A stretch of DNA of 64,000 bases, from positions 1,240,001 through 1,304,000 of the forward strand of contig NZ_CP014944.1 in the NCBI RefSeq assembly GCF_001767295.1. The letters are read 5' to 3'. This DNA comes from Colwellia sp. PAMC 20917 (GTDB lineage: Bacteria; Pseudomonadota; Gammaproteobacteria; Enterobacterales; Alteromonadaceae). The notes under the pieces were generated by a model. The model saw nothing but the letters and a program-made list of their open reading frames with translations, was not told the DNA's origin and searched no databases. A program made the position numbers and the translations under genes. Shown here in pieces: positions 44,056 to 52,369 of the stretch (the stretch's first letter is position 1; each line of letters opens with the position of its first letter).

Positions 44056-44490
44056 ATGAATACAAAAATCTATAAGCGCGTATTTGCTTTGGCTGGAGAG
44101 TTAATGCTTGCTGCTCAGGAAAGAAATCAAATCAACTTTGACAATTGCTACAGTGAATTAAAACAACTCTGTGATGATAATGAAAGTACCGATAAAGACC
44201 ATCCTGTACAGTGGGAAACACTGGCTGACTTTACCGATGATTTACCCTTAGCCATTTCAATTTACGAGAAAGCATTACTTAAAGCAGAAGAGATTAATTC
44301 AAAAGATTTTCGTTCATCAATTGGCTTCTCCCTTGCATCACTGCAAGTTGAATTAGGTGAAAAAGAAAATGCGATTGAAAACTTAGAAAAAGCAAAAATC
44401 AGCTGTAATAAAATTGTCGACAAAGAATTAAAAGCTGAAATTCATGATTTATTAGAAGCGTTAAAAAGTGAAGTATCGAGTCCTTACTAA
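44056..44490 (+). CDS. TPR-like helical protein (144 aa)
   Basis: A cytoplasmic all-helical protein. Two TPR-like pairs are visible: LAISIYEKALLKAEEINS and IGFSLASLQVELGEKENAIE, with ALENLEKA-like spacing (here AIENLEKAK). The N-terminal region (about 1-50) has a third, degenerate helix pair containing two Cys residues. TPR proteins are scaffolds; no partner is suggested by the neighbourhood, where the next gene is a CstA-like transporter 476 bp away. I do not recognise the subfamily. Confidence 0.6.
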   Translation: MNTKIYKRVFALAGELMLAAQERNQINFDNCYSELKQLCDDNESTDKDHPVQWETLADFTDDLPLAISIYEKALLKAEEINSKDFRSSIGFSLASLQVELGEKENAIENLEKAKISCNKIVDKELKAEIHDLLEALKSEVSSPY

Positions 44491-44966
44491 ATAACTCATC
44501 GGCCAGCGAGTAACTTTATTTAGCTTTGATCAATAATCAAGTTACACCTAAATTGATACAGTCGCCTGCTAGCGTAGACGACTGCAATGCCTAATTTATA
44601 AGCTATAGTAAGGTCGCTTTACCTTATTACTTCTGGTTCTTATTTGCTTTAATTAGAAAGTTAATATCCTCCTGTTGCATTCAATGTATGCCTTTATCGC
44701 CGCTGTTCGCCTAATATGAACTCAATATATCCCCGAAATAATTTTTCATACTGAGTATGACTTTATAAACGTTATGTAAAGCCAAAAAAATATTAACTAA
44801 ACAAAGAGCATAAAGTATTGCCCAATGCTAAATAAAGTGGGGGGAATAAACATAAATTCTCCTTTGATACTCAGTATATATAGGTAATACTTAGCAAATA
44901 GTCGCTTGCACACATCTGTGCTCCCCCTGAATGGATCTATTCACTAGAACGGAGTAATAAACAATC
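44491..44966. other. Intergenic region (476 bp) upstream of the CstA-like gene
   Basis: No gene and no clear riboswitch. A GGAG ribosome-binding sequence lies about 10 nt before the ATG at 44967. I did not find a convincing CRP site by eye. Confidence 0.35.
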
Positions 44967-46442
44967 ATGATTATCTTTTTTATCTGTATCACTCTATTAA
45001 TATTGGGCTATAAATTTTATAGCCCTTTCATTGAAAAACAAGCGGGCATTGATGAAACAATCAAAACACCTCAAGTACGTTTTGAAGAAGGGGTTGATTA
45101 TGTTGCCATCCACCCAGTTAAAGCCTTTCTTATTCAGTTTTTAAATATTGCCGGGGTAGGTCCTATTTTTGGTCCTATCCTTGGTGCTCTCTATGGACCG
45201 GTTGCACTTATTTGGATTGTACTTGGTAATATTTTAGGTGGCGCAGTACATGATTACTTTTCTGGGGTCATGAGTATTAAAGAAGATGGTAAAAGTTTGC
45301 CTGAAATTGCAGGTCACTATTACAACGTTTACTTTAAAGGGATAATGTTGATATTCACCACCATGCTACTGTTTTTTGTTGGCGTTGTTTTTATCATGAG
45401 TCCTGCCGGATTATTAAGTAATTTAAGTTATTTTGAAGGCACATTTTTAGCCGGTAATACCTTTTGGGTTTTAGTTATTTTAGGCTACTATTTACTGGCA
45501 ACACTGTTACCCATAGATAAGATAATAACCAAGCTCTACCCCCTTTTTGGTTTACTCATGATAGTGATGACCTCGCTTATCGCGATATCATTACTTATGA
45601 ATGCGCCACACTTACCTGTCGCTGGTGATTTTTTGGGGTATTTTAACTCAGACCATTACAGTCATGACTTTTTAGAGCCTAATGCTGACGGTCTCCCTGT
45701 CTGGCCATTATTATTTATAACAATTACCTGTGGCGCAATTAGTGGTTTCCATTCGACACAAGCACCGATTATCGCGCGTTGTTTAACCAATGAAAAATAT
45801 GTACGCCCAGTCTATTATGGCGCGATGATGTGCGAAGGCATTGTAGGTTGTGTTTGGGCCTTAGCCGGTATAGCAGCATTTCCTGAAGGTTACTCAGAAC
45901 TTAAAGCATTGCTTGACCAAGGGGGTCCTGGCTTAGTGGTTAACCATATTGCAAACAGCTACCTTGGCGCACTCGGTGGCATTATGGCTATTATTGCCGT
46001 TGCGATATTCCCTATCACTTCTGGAGATACCGCTTTTCGGTCCTTGCGTCTAACCTTAGTGGATGCATTTAATATCCCACAAAGTTTACGCAACCGCCTC
46101 TTGTTAGCCGTGCCTATTTTAGTTATTGCTTATTTTATGACAAAATTAGATTTTTCAATAATATGGCGTTATTTTGCTTTTTCAAACATGCTACTTTCTA
46201 CCAGCGTATTATGGCTAGCCACTAAATTTTTGTTTGACCGTGGCACTTTCCATTGGATTGTCAGTTTACCTGCCATTGTTGGTACTAGTGTTAGTGTCTC
46301 TTATATTATGACGGCAGGAATAGGCTTAAATTTATCCAGTGAATATGGCAAATTAATCGGGGCTGTGGTCGGTGTTATCTCACTTATCTTATTAATAGTG
46401 GCACACAATAAACGGGTAAATATTGCCTCAACAACAGCTTAA
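44967..46442 (+). CDS. CstA-family carbon starvation/peptide or pyruvate transporter
   Basis: A 491-residue inner-membrane transporter with about 12-14 helices. CstA signatures are present: HPVKAFLIQFLNIAGVGPIF, the GAVHDYFSGVMS loop, FHSTQAPIIARC and PITSGDTAFRSLRL. E. coli CstA and BtsT are about 700 residues; this is the short CstA branch that lacks the long C-terminal extension. Substrates of characterised members are pyruvate and peptides; this one's is unknown. It stands alone and is closed by a strong terminator. Confidence 0.87.
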   Translation: MIIFFICITLLILGYKFYSPFIEKQAGIDETIKTPQVRFEEGVDYVAIHPVKAFLIQFLNIAGVGPIFGPILGALYGPVALIWIVLGNILGGAVHDYFSGVMSIKEDGKSLPEIAGHYYNVYFKGIMLIFTTMLLFFVGVVFIMSPAGLLSNLSYFEGTFLAGNTFWVLVILGYYLLATLLPIDKIITKLYPLFGLLMIVMTSLIAISLLMNAPHLPVAGDFLGYFNSDHYSHDFLEPNADGLPVWPLLFITITCGAISGFHSTQAPIIARCLTNEKYVRPVYYGAMMCEGIVGCVWALAGIAAFPEGYSELKALLDQGGPGLVVNHIANSYLGALGGIMAIIAVAIFPITSGDTAFRSLRLTLVDAFNIPQSLRNRLLLAVPILVIAYFMTKLDFSIIWRYFAFSNMLLSTSVLWLATKFLFDRGTFHWIVSLPAIVGTSVSVSYIMTAGIGLNLSSEYGKLIGAVVGVISLILLIVAHNKRVNIASTTA

Positions 46443-46474
46443 TATTTAAGATGTTTAATGTTTAACATTAAGAA

Positions 46475-46503
46475 AAAAGCAGTGCTAATTAGCACTGCTT
46501 TTT
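46475..46503 (+). terminator. Rho-independent terminator after the CstA-like gene
   Basis: AAAAAGCAGTGCTAA and TTAGCACTGCTTTTT form a near-continuous perfect palindrome, giving a compact stem with T residues at the 3' arm. Confidence 0.85.
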
Positions 46504-46835
46504 GATTTGTATCTGCCCAATAAAGCGCAATTACTGTTAATTTTTCAGGATGAAAAGTTAAAGAAAGTCCTTATTTTCTAGCGGTTCAATCAGACCTAAG
46601 CCAAATTGATAACTGGAGATAATTAACGTATTCTAAGCAGTAACAGCCAACAGGAAGGCGTACACTTATATTTTTAATTTCCCTAGCCTTTGAAACCTTG
46701 CCAATATAAAAAATGTTACTGTCGCGCAAAACGCCAATAATTATTATGCTGAAGCTAAAATATTGGGTATTAGTACTCTTATAGTAAAAAACATTATCGT
46801 GTTACTGACAATATGCCAAGGGAATTGCAAAACTT
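46504..46835. other. Intergenic region (about 330 bp)
   Basis: No convincing gene. A short protein-like stretch without a start (around 46710-46820) reads through to the next gene's first codons in another frame and is probably chance. Confidence 0.3.
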
Positions 46836-47744
46836 ATGCAAAATTTTTTTAAAAAAGGACTCTATGTCGTTCGCTCAGTTGCCGACAAAGCCACAGGAGA
46901 GTTAGCGGCTAATTACTCCATTGTTAAAGAAAAAGTGAATGGTTTACCCGTCTTTATTTCCGCAGAGAAGTCAGACAAATATAACGATATCCAGTATGAC
47001 GAAAAACACTATTTTGTTATACCTTTCCAACTCTCAGAATATAAATTTGCCTTGCACACCATGCGGTGTCTCCCGAATGCGGTTCCAGAAATTAACAACC
47101 TACCCAAAAGGCGTGTTTTTCACTTCCCCAACCAGCATTCAGAAGAAATGCTTAAAAATTATATGCGCCAATCCGCAGAAGAGATGGTAAGAAATAAAAG
47201 CGCAAGTAATCCAAACAGTATTGAATCTTTGGCCGATCAAATTGACGCGCTAGATAAAAAACTCACATATGGCATGCTATTAGTGGGTGGTTTAGCCGCT
47301 GTGGTAAATCCATTATTGGGCGTAGGTATTGCGGCAAAAGCATTGTTACCCAGTGTTGGCGGTATAATTAATAAGTACGGCTTGCGTCCTACGGGAGAGA
47401 AACTTTCCCAGCATCAGCTGAATAAATCAATAGAAGAAGCTGATGCGCATATTGCAAAAGAATTTGCTGATGCAAGTACACTGCAGGTTATTAATCCTAT
47501 ATTACAAGAATTAGAGTTGACACTACGTACCACAGAATTGCAGCACGACCCAATAACTGACGCCAATTTAGCTGATGGCAGTATTCCTGAGCTTGATGGA
47601 GAAAGATGGCGAGAACTAACTGAGGTCGCTATTTGTCATGTTTACAAGGAGGTTTATCAAACGCCATCTCTGCACAAAAAAGCGAGCCTTGGACCTAAAG
47701 ACTTAAGATGGCTAAAAATAATGTTTGAAGTAAACAGTAAATAA
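46836..47744 (+). CDS. Hypothetical protein with one membrane-hairpin segment (302 aa)
   Basis: Not recognised. The N-terminal 110 residues are a mixed alpha/beta segment with KHYFVIPFQLSEYKFALHT and RVFHFPNQ. At about 148-178 there is a hydrophobic Gly/Ala-rich stretch (YGMLLVGGLAAVVNPLLGVG), long enough for a membrane helix or hairpin. The C-terminal part is acidic and helical, ending in KDLRWLKIMFEVNSK. Composition matches its neighbours, so it looks native. It is a single gene converging on the catalase-like gene. Confidence 0.6.
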   Translation: MQNFFKKGLYVVRSVADKATGELAANYSIVKEKVNGLPVFISAEKSDKYNDIQYDEKHYFVIPFQLSEYKFALHTMRCLPNAVPEINNLPKRRVFHFPNQHSEEMLKNYMRQSAEEMVRNKSASNPNSIESLADQIDALDKKLTYGMLLVGGLAAVVNPLLGVGIAAKALLPSVGGIINKYGLRPTGEKLSQHQLNKSIEEADAHIAKEFADASTLQVINPILQELELTLRTTELQHDPITDANLADGSIPELDGERWRELTEVAICHVYKEVYQTPSLHKKASLGPKDLRWLKIMFEVNSK

Positions 47745-47863
47745 AGCTTAATTGCATAAAGACTTTACCAGCAGCGATGAATTATTAAACTTGTTAACAT
47801 TCACCATAAAAACAAGAAACAACTGCCCTTTGCTAACCATTTATTGTCAAATCAATGACAGAT

Positions 47864-47884
47864 GGGGTCAGTTTTACTGACCCC
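47864..47884. terminator. Hairpin between convergent genes
   Basis: GGGGTCAG and CTGACCCC pair perfectly around TTTTA. No T tract follows, but it sits between the stops of the 302-aa gene and the catalase-like gene. Confidence 0.45.
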
Positions 47885-47928
47885 CATTTCATAAAAGCAA
47901 TGCTGATTTATACCTGCTAGCAAGTCAC

Positions 47929-48924
47929 TTATTGACCACTCAACCTTTTGCCAAAAGATATAGCATAAGCTGGTGAGCGCATTCTTAATACCGGATCATC
48001 ACTTGGCGTAAAGCCTGCTGACATCATATTAGGATCAAAATTAGTATTTTTACATGCATCGCTACCACTGGTATTAACGGTCACTGTGCCTAGCATTACT
48101 TGAGGACGCTCACTTGGCCACTGTTGTGATGGGTCAATATCACTGTCTTGTGCTTCACCTAAACTTGCCATAATGTTAAAACTGACCGTCTCATCTTTAA
48201 GCTGTTGCGCAAAGGTATCCGCTAAAAACTCAGTAGGCATTTTGGCAGCCTCAGCTTTTTCTAATGTTTTCACCCCTAAATTAGGCTCAATGGTCCAGCG
48301 AAATTTAGTTTTCTGTTGATTAGGTTGGTCAAAGTAAAAAGTGTGCAAACCAAAGAACTCAGTGTTGGCAAATGAAGCGGCTGTTTTAGCCGTTTTATTC
48401 CATATAGCATTAGCTTGAACACTCGGGTGTTGTTGAATATATGCCATGGTTTTAGCGGGATCAGTTTTACCATTTTCGTCAGGAAGTAATGTCGATAAAA
48501 AACCATGAAAAACTTCTGGATTTTTACCGGCAAACACCGGAAAGTTGTTACCAGTAAAAGTGTGGAAAGAGCCATCAGGTAACTTTATTTGCATGCCCAT
48601 GCCGCGTGTACCAGCCGCTTTTTCATCACTATTGGGATTTGAACCACCAACGGAAAAGCGAATAGATACCGGTAGTTCGCCGTTCGATAACAAAGCAGCT
48701 CCAGTAAAATGTTGATTGGGTGTTGGCACAAAAGTACCCGATGCACACAAACCTTTAGCATGTGCTTTTCTATAGCCAGGATGTTTCCCGCCCAATTTTT
48801 CAAATATTTCAACAAAATCATTAGCGACAACTTCTTTATCAGTGGCTGCAGCGGTCGATGTTGCTGTCGCAGTAGCGATGAGAAAAAAAGCACTAATACT
48901 TGAGGTGATGAGATTATGTTTCAT
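47929..48924 (-). CDS. Periplasmic catalase-related peroxidase (SrpA-like)
   Basis: A 331-residue haem protein of the catalase clade, shorter than full catalases (about 480-750 aa). A signal peptide (about residues 1-26) directs it to the periplasm. The distal His55 is in KAHAKGLCASGTFVPT; PVSIRFSVGG and GTRGMGMQIKLPDG follow; the proximal Tyr320 is in RSPAYAISFGKR. This group usually shows peroxidase rather than strong catalase activity. It is divergent from a TetR gene with a 344-bp region between, suggesting stress-linked control. Confidence 0.9.
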   Translation of the reverse strand: MKHNLITSSISAFFLIATATATSTAAATDKEVVANDFVEIFEKLGGKHPGYRKAHAKGLCASGTFVPTPNQHFTGAALLSNGELPVSIRFSVGGSNPNSDEKAAGTRGMGMQIKLPDGSFHTFTGNNFPVFAGKNPEVFHGFLSTLLPDENGKTDPAKTMAYIQQHPSVQANAIWNKTAKTAASFANTEFFGLHTFYFDQPNQQKTKFRWTIEPNLGVKTLEKAEAAKMPTEFLADTFAQQLKDETVSFNIMASLGEAQDSDIDPSQQWPSERPQVMLGTVTVNTSGSDACKNTNFDPNMMSAGFTPSDDPVLRMRSPAYAISFGKRLSGQ

Positions 48925-49022
48925 TGGTTTCCTTAGTGTGGTTATTTCAATAGTTCAAATGACAAAAAATGTCATCGATAAGATCTAGAGTATTATCTAC
49001 AAGCATAGCAAAGGACCTTAAT

Positions 49023-49112
49023 AGTGTAATAAATAGTTCACGACCAACGAGCATAAGACTAAAAAAAAGTGTAATAAATAGTTCACGACCAACGAGCATA
49101 AGACTAAAAAAA
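49023..49112. repeat. Perfect 45-bp tandem duplication
   Basis: The unit starts AGTGTAATAAATAGTTCACG and ends GACTAAAAAAA; two exact copies abut at 49023-49067 and 49068-49112. Identity implies a recent slippage or duplication event. It lies about 100 bp upstream of the catalase-like start (leftward) and 157 bp from the TetR start. Confidence 0.95.
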
Positions 49113-49210
49113 TTTGTTGTCATAGTTATGGTAAAAATAATAACGACTTAATGACACAAAACATTCTTATTCGACTTCAAATCTTTCATCAATAAAAAAG
49201 CTGGGTTTAC

Positions 49211-49230
49211 AACCTACCCACCGGTCGGTT
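49211..49230. promoter_or_regulatory. Candidate TetR autoregulatory operator
   Basis: The 20-bp segment AACCTACCCACCGGTCGGTT is an imperfect palindrome (7 of 10 positions symmetric) 39 bp before the TetR ATG. It shares GGTCGGT with the stronger palindrome at 49933, which suggests one regulator binds both. Confidence 0.55.
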
Positions 49231-49268
49231 AGAATGAATTATCATTAATAGTTAATTAAGTCCTGAAT

Positions 49269-49856
49269 ATGAGAGACGCAGAGCTAACTCGTCAAAAAAT
49301 ACTAGAAATAAGTGCGGATGAAATTCATAAAAAGGGTTTCATCGCAACAAGCTTATCTTGTATTTTAGTGCGCTGTGAAGTTTCAAAAGGTGCCTTGTAT
49401 CATCATTTTAAAAATAAAATGGAGTTGGGCTACGCTGTTTTTGAAGAAATTTATACACCCATGTTTTTAGAATTATGGCAGCCAGCAGTAGAGGTAGATG
49501 ATCCTATTGAAGGTTTATGCGACTTTTTTACCGCTATGTATACTAATTCATCTTGTGACGAAATTGTTTGTGGTTGTCCTTTAAATAACCTTTGCCAAGA
49601 GATGTCTGGCGTAGATGAAGGCTTTCGCTTACGTATTTTAAACATGCAGCAACAACTCAACCAACTTATCGCCATTAACTTACAACGTGTCGCTAACCAG
49701 CTTCGTGACGACATTGATTTTAGCCAAGTTGCCTATTTTATTGTTTCAACTTTTCATGGTTCTTCTAGTTTAAGTAAAAGTTCTAAAAATAAAGACCTCT
49801 TTGAAAAAGTCATCAAAGAACTGTGCAACTATATTAGAAATCTTAGAAGTCATTAA
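49269..49856 (+). CDS. TetR-family transcriptional regulator
   Basis: A 195-residue repressor. The N-terminal HTH (about 8-55) starts LTRQKILEISADEIHKKGF and contains VSKGALYHHFKNKMEL. The C-terminal domain has CGCPLNNLCQEMS, resembling the NemR/AcuR-like subgroup in which Cys residues can sense electrophiles; four Cys residues are present here (in NSSCDEIVCGCP and NLCQ). Palindromic sites sharing GGTCGGT lie before this gene and before the MlaC-like gene downstream, so it probably represses both. The inducer is unknown. Confidence 0.87.
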   Translation: MRDAELTRQKILEISADEIHKKGFIATSLSCILVRCEVSKGALYHHFKNKMELGYAVFEEIYTPMFLELWQPAVEVDDPIEGLCDFFTAMYTNSSCDEIVCGCPLNNLCQEMSGVDEGFRLRILNMQQQLNQLIAINLQRVANQLRDDIDFSQVAYFIVSTFHGSSSLSKSSKNKDLFEKVIKELCNYIRNLRSH

Positions 49857-49932
49857 CGCCACTCTTTTCACTTATCTCCTTGGCTTTTCACAGCCGATAT
49901 AGCAAATAGTAATAAAAAATATCAATTAAGTA

Positions 49933-49960
49933 TTTACATACCGCATGGTCGGTATGTAAA
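49933..49960. promoter_or_regulatory. Palindromic operator upstream of the second MlaC-like gene
   Basis: TTTACATACCG and CGGTATGTAAA are perfect 11-bp arms separated by 6 bp (CATGGT). The form ACATACCG-N-CGGTATGT is typical for TetR-family operators. It is 64 bp before the MlaC-like ATG and 77 bp after the TetR stop, and is the natural target of that TetR protein. Confidence 0.75.
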
Positions 49961-50024
49961 ATACCCCTAATGAATTAACAATGAACTCAGCACTTAATAC
50001 GCTCTCTCAAATACGGACAAAAAC

Positions 50025-50639
50025 ATGAAACACTTAATGGCAATATTTACTCTCTTATTCATGACTTCATTGGCAAGCTTTTCCAGCAATGCCTTCAGCA
50101 TTGAAAACTCTCCATACACAGTAATTGCTGAAACAGGAGAACGTTTGTTTTCTCGTATTGCTAAAGATCAAGAGTCACTGAAAAAATTCCCTGAACTGAT
50201 GCGTGATATTGTTGAAGAAGAGTTAATGCCATCAATAGATTACAAATACGCCGCATTCAAGGTTTTAGGTAGAAATTTGAGAACGATGACCCCAGAACAG
50301 CGTGAAAAATTTGTTGTTTCTATGCGCAGTTACTTAGTAAGAACTTACGCAATAGCGTTAAAACAATATAAACAACAAGACGTTGCATTTGAATCTCATA
50401 AATCAACCAATGGCGCTAGAATTGTTGGTGTTAATTCAGTTATTCGTAATGCCAATGCGCCTGAAATTAACATTACTTTTCAAATGCGCCAAGACAGACA
50501 AACAAGTCAATGGAAAGCTTACGATATGATCATCGAAGGTATCTCTTTACTCAGTAGTAAAGAAGCTGAAATAAGCCAACGGATCCAAAAGAGTGGCATT
50601 GACCAAGTGACCTTAGAGTTAGCTTCTTTTAATCAATAA
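50025..50639 (+). CDS. MlaC/Ttg2D-like periplasmic phospholipid-binding protein (second copy)
   Basis: A 204-residue exported protein with a signal peptide (about 1-24, SNAFS). The MlaC domain contains LMPSIDYKYAAFKVLGRNL, PEQREKFVVSMRSYLVRTYA and WKAYDMIIEGISLLSS. Paralogous to 33605. As there, no Mla transporter components are adjacent. A TetR gene and a strong palindrome upstream suggest inducible expression, which is unlike housekeeping mlaC in the mlaFEDCB operon. It could belong to a solvent- or fatty-acid-responsive lipid pathway; that is inference. Confidence 0.85.
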   Translation: MKHLMAIFTLLFMTSLASFSSNAFSIENSPYTVIAETGERLFSRIAKDQESLKKFPELMRDIVEEELMPSIDYKYAAFKVLGRNLRTMTPEQREKFVVSMRSYLVRTYAIALKQYKQQDVAFESHKSTNGARIVGVNSVIRNANAPEINITFQMRQDRQTSQWKAYDMIIEGISLLSSKEAEISQRIQKSGIDQVTLELASFNQ

Positions 50640-50714
50640 GTTCTCTAATTCCGTCATCAAGCTATGCTAAAATATTTTGTAATATTATCAATGCATGAGT
50701 AAGTATTAGCATAA

Positions 50715-51407
50715 ATGACGGTTATTAATTTTTATCTTACGCGCCACGGCGAAACACAGTGGAATAAAATAGGGAAGTTTCAAGGACAGTTAGATAGCCC
50801 TTTAACCGATAAAGGCTATCGACAAGCTGATGGAATTGCTAGGCAACTAGTTGATCACAAGATAGACCTTATTGTAAGCTCAACATTACCAAGAGCAAAA
50901 AGTACCGCTGAAATTTGTCAACTGACAGTAGATTGTCCACTTAACTTTGCGCCGGCCTTAATCGAGCGAGATTTTGGCCTCTGGCAAGGAAAAGTTATTG
51001 ACGAAGTTAAATTAGAAAAAAACTTCCATGCTATTTTTCATCAAGTAAACGCCTCCGCACCGCCGAGTGGAGAATCGGGTATTGACTGCGCACTTCGCTT
51101 TCAACAAGCATTAATTGAGATTGCTAATACTAGTGATGATCAAAAATCGCCACAAGATAAAACGACCACTAAGCCCAACGACATAGCGATTAAGAGTATT
51201 CTTGTGGTTAGTCACGGCGATATATTACGCTGTTTTTTATCTTTGTTTGTTGAAAATTTTTCTGATAAACAAGCAATTAACAGTCAACAAAAAGCCTTTG
51301 ATAATGGCTGCATTTTTCAGCTTGCCTACCAGTGTAAAACTAAAGTATTTACCCTTATAGCGACACACGACATCACTAAACCTTCAGCGGTGATAATGCC
51401 GCGATGA
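50715..51407 (+). CDS. cobC: Histidine phosphatase, probable alpha-ribazole phosphatase
   Basis: A 230-residue phosphatase of the phosphoglycerate-mutase-like clade. The phospho-His motif is TRHGET (His11) and the second His is in VVSHGDILR; ERDFGLWQG is the third signature. Its stop overlaps the start of cbiB (ATGA), and cobD follows, so the role is assigned as alpha-ribazole-5'-phosphate phosphatase in the lower-ligand branch of cobalamin synthesis. Without this context it would be only a generic histidine phosphatase. Confidence 0.8.
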   Translation: MTVINFYLTRHGETQWNKIGKFQGQLDSPLTDKGYRQADGIARQLVDHKIDLIVSSTLPRAKSTAEICQLTVDCPLNFAPALIERDFGLWQGKVIDEVKLEKNFHAIFHQVNASAPPSGESGIDCALRFQQALIEIANTSDDQKSPQDKTTTKPNDIAIKSILVVSHGDILRCFLSLFVENFSDKQAINSQQKAFDNGCIFQLAYQCKTKVFTLIATHDITKPSAVIMPR

Positions 51408-52369
51408 CAAGCTCAGTGATCATGGTGATGGCATACCTGCTAGATCGTTGGTTCGGCGAAGTAAAACGATTTCATCCTTTAGTAGGCTTTGGTTGGTTAA
51501 GTACCGCAATAGAGCATACCGTTAACTTTCAGCATGCGACACCGAAAACAACCTCCATATTGTTGCCTCGATTATTGGGGATTTTATCGTGGCTTATCTT
51601 ATGTTTACCTTTACCTATTCTTTATTATTACTTTCACCAAAACCAGCTATTTTTTTGGTGCTTAGATGCCTTAGTCCTTTATTTCGCTATCGGTTTAAAA
51701 AGTCTACAATTACATGCTTTACAAATATTTAATCCCCTTAATAAAAATGACTTAGCCACCGCACGATATTTTTGTGGTTATTTAGTTAGCCGAAATACAG
51801 CAGACCTATCCGAACAAGAAATTTCCCGTGCAACCGTTGAGTCTGTCCTAGAAAATGGTCATGACGCCGCTGTTGCTAGTTTCTTTTGGTTTATTATTGG
51901 TGGTATTCCACTGGTGATTTTACATCGACTCGCCAATACATTAGATGCAATGTGGGGCTATAAAAATCAACGTTTTATCAATTTTGGTTGGTGTGCTGCC
52001 CGCATGGACGACTTACTCGGTTGGCCAAGTGCAAAAATCACCGCATTACTTTATGCTTGCCAAACAAATTTTTCTTGCTCAAAAATGATCAGTGCGCTAA
52101 ATAATGGTTATCGACAAGGCCAGCATTATAAAAGCCTAAATGGCGGTTGGGTAATGGCTACGGGCGCCAGCGCTCTAAACTTTACGCTGGGTGGAACAGC
52201 GACTTATCATGGCAAGACAGTAACGTCGACACCATTAGGTTGCGGTAATAGCGTTGTTAAAAATGATATTTTTCGTAGTATAAACCTGGTCAATAAAGCG
52301 GTTATTATTTTGATGTTTACTTATTTTTGCTATCAGCTCCTGCATTACTTTTATAGTGTAAATTTGTGA
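51404..52369 (+). CDS. cbiB: Adenosylcobinamide-phosphate synthase
   Basis: A 321-residue membrane enzyme (CbiB/CobD family) that attaches aminopropanol phosphate to adenosylcobyric acid. Signatures: YLLDRWFGEVKRFHPLVGFG, SRNTADLSEQEISRATVES, ENGHDAAVASFFWFIIGG and NTLDAMWGYKN, with WCAARMDDLLGWPSAK later. About five helices are predicted. It overlaps cobC by four bases and cobD by one, showing translational coupling. Confidence 0.92.
   Translation: MTSSVIMVMAYLLDRWFGEVKRFHPLVGFGWLSTAIEHTVNFQHATPKTTSILLPRLLGILSWLILCLPLPILYYYFHQNQLFFWCLDALVLYFAIGLKSLQLHALQIFNPLNKNDLATARYFCGYLVSRNTADLSEQEISRATVESVLENGHDAAVASFFWFIIGGIPLVILHRLANTLDAMWGYKNQRFINFGWCAARMDDLLGWPSAKITALLYACQTNFSCSKMISALNNGYRQGQHYKSLNGGWVMATGASALNFTLGGTATYHGKTVTSTPLGCGNSVVKNDIFRSINLVNKAVIILMFTYFCYQLLHYFYSVNL

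Larger units (their letters stand above)
48925..49268. promoter_or_regulatory. Divergent promoter region of catalase-like and TetR genes
   Basis: It holds a perfect 45-bp tandem duplication (49023-49112) and a TetR-type operator candidate at 49211-49230. No gene; the short frames across the duplication encode only repeats of SVINSSRPTSIRLKK. Confidence 0.6.

Noticed and set aside
48969-49151. 60-codon frame over the 45-bp duplication
   Set aside because: It encodes only the repeated promoter sequence and has no ribosome-binding site.
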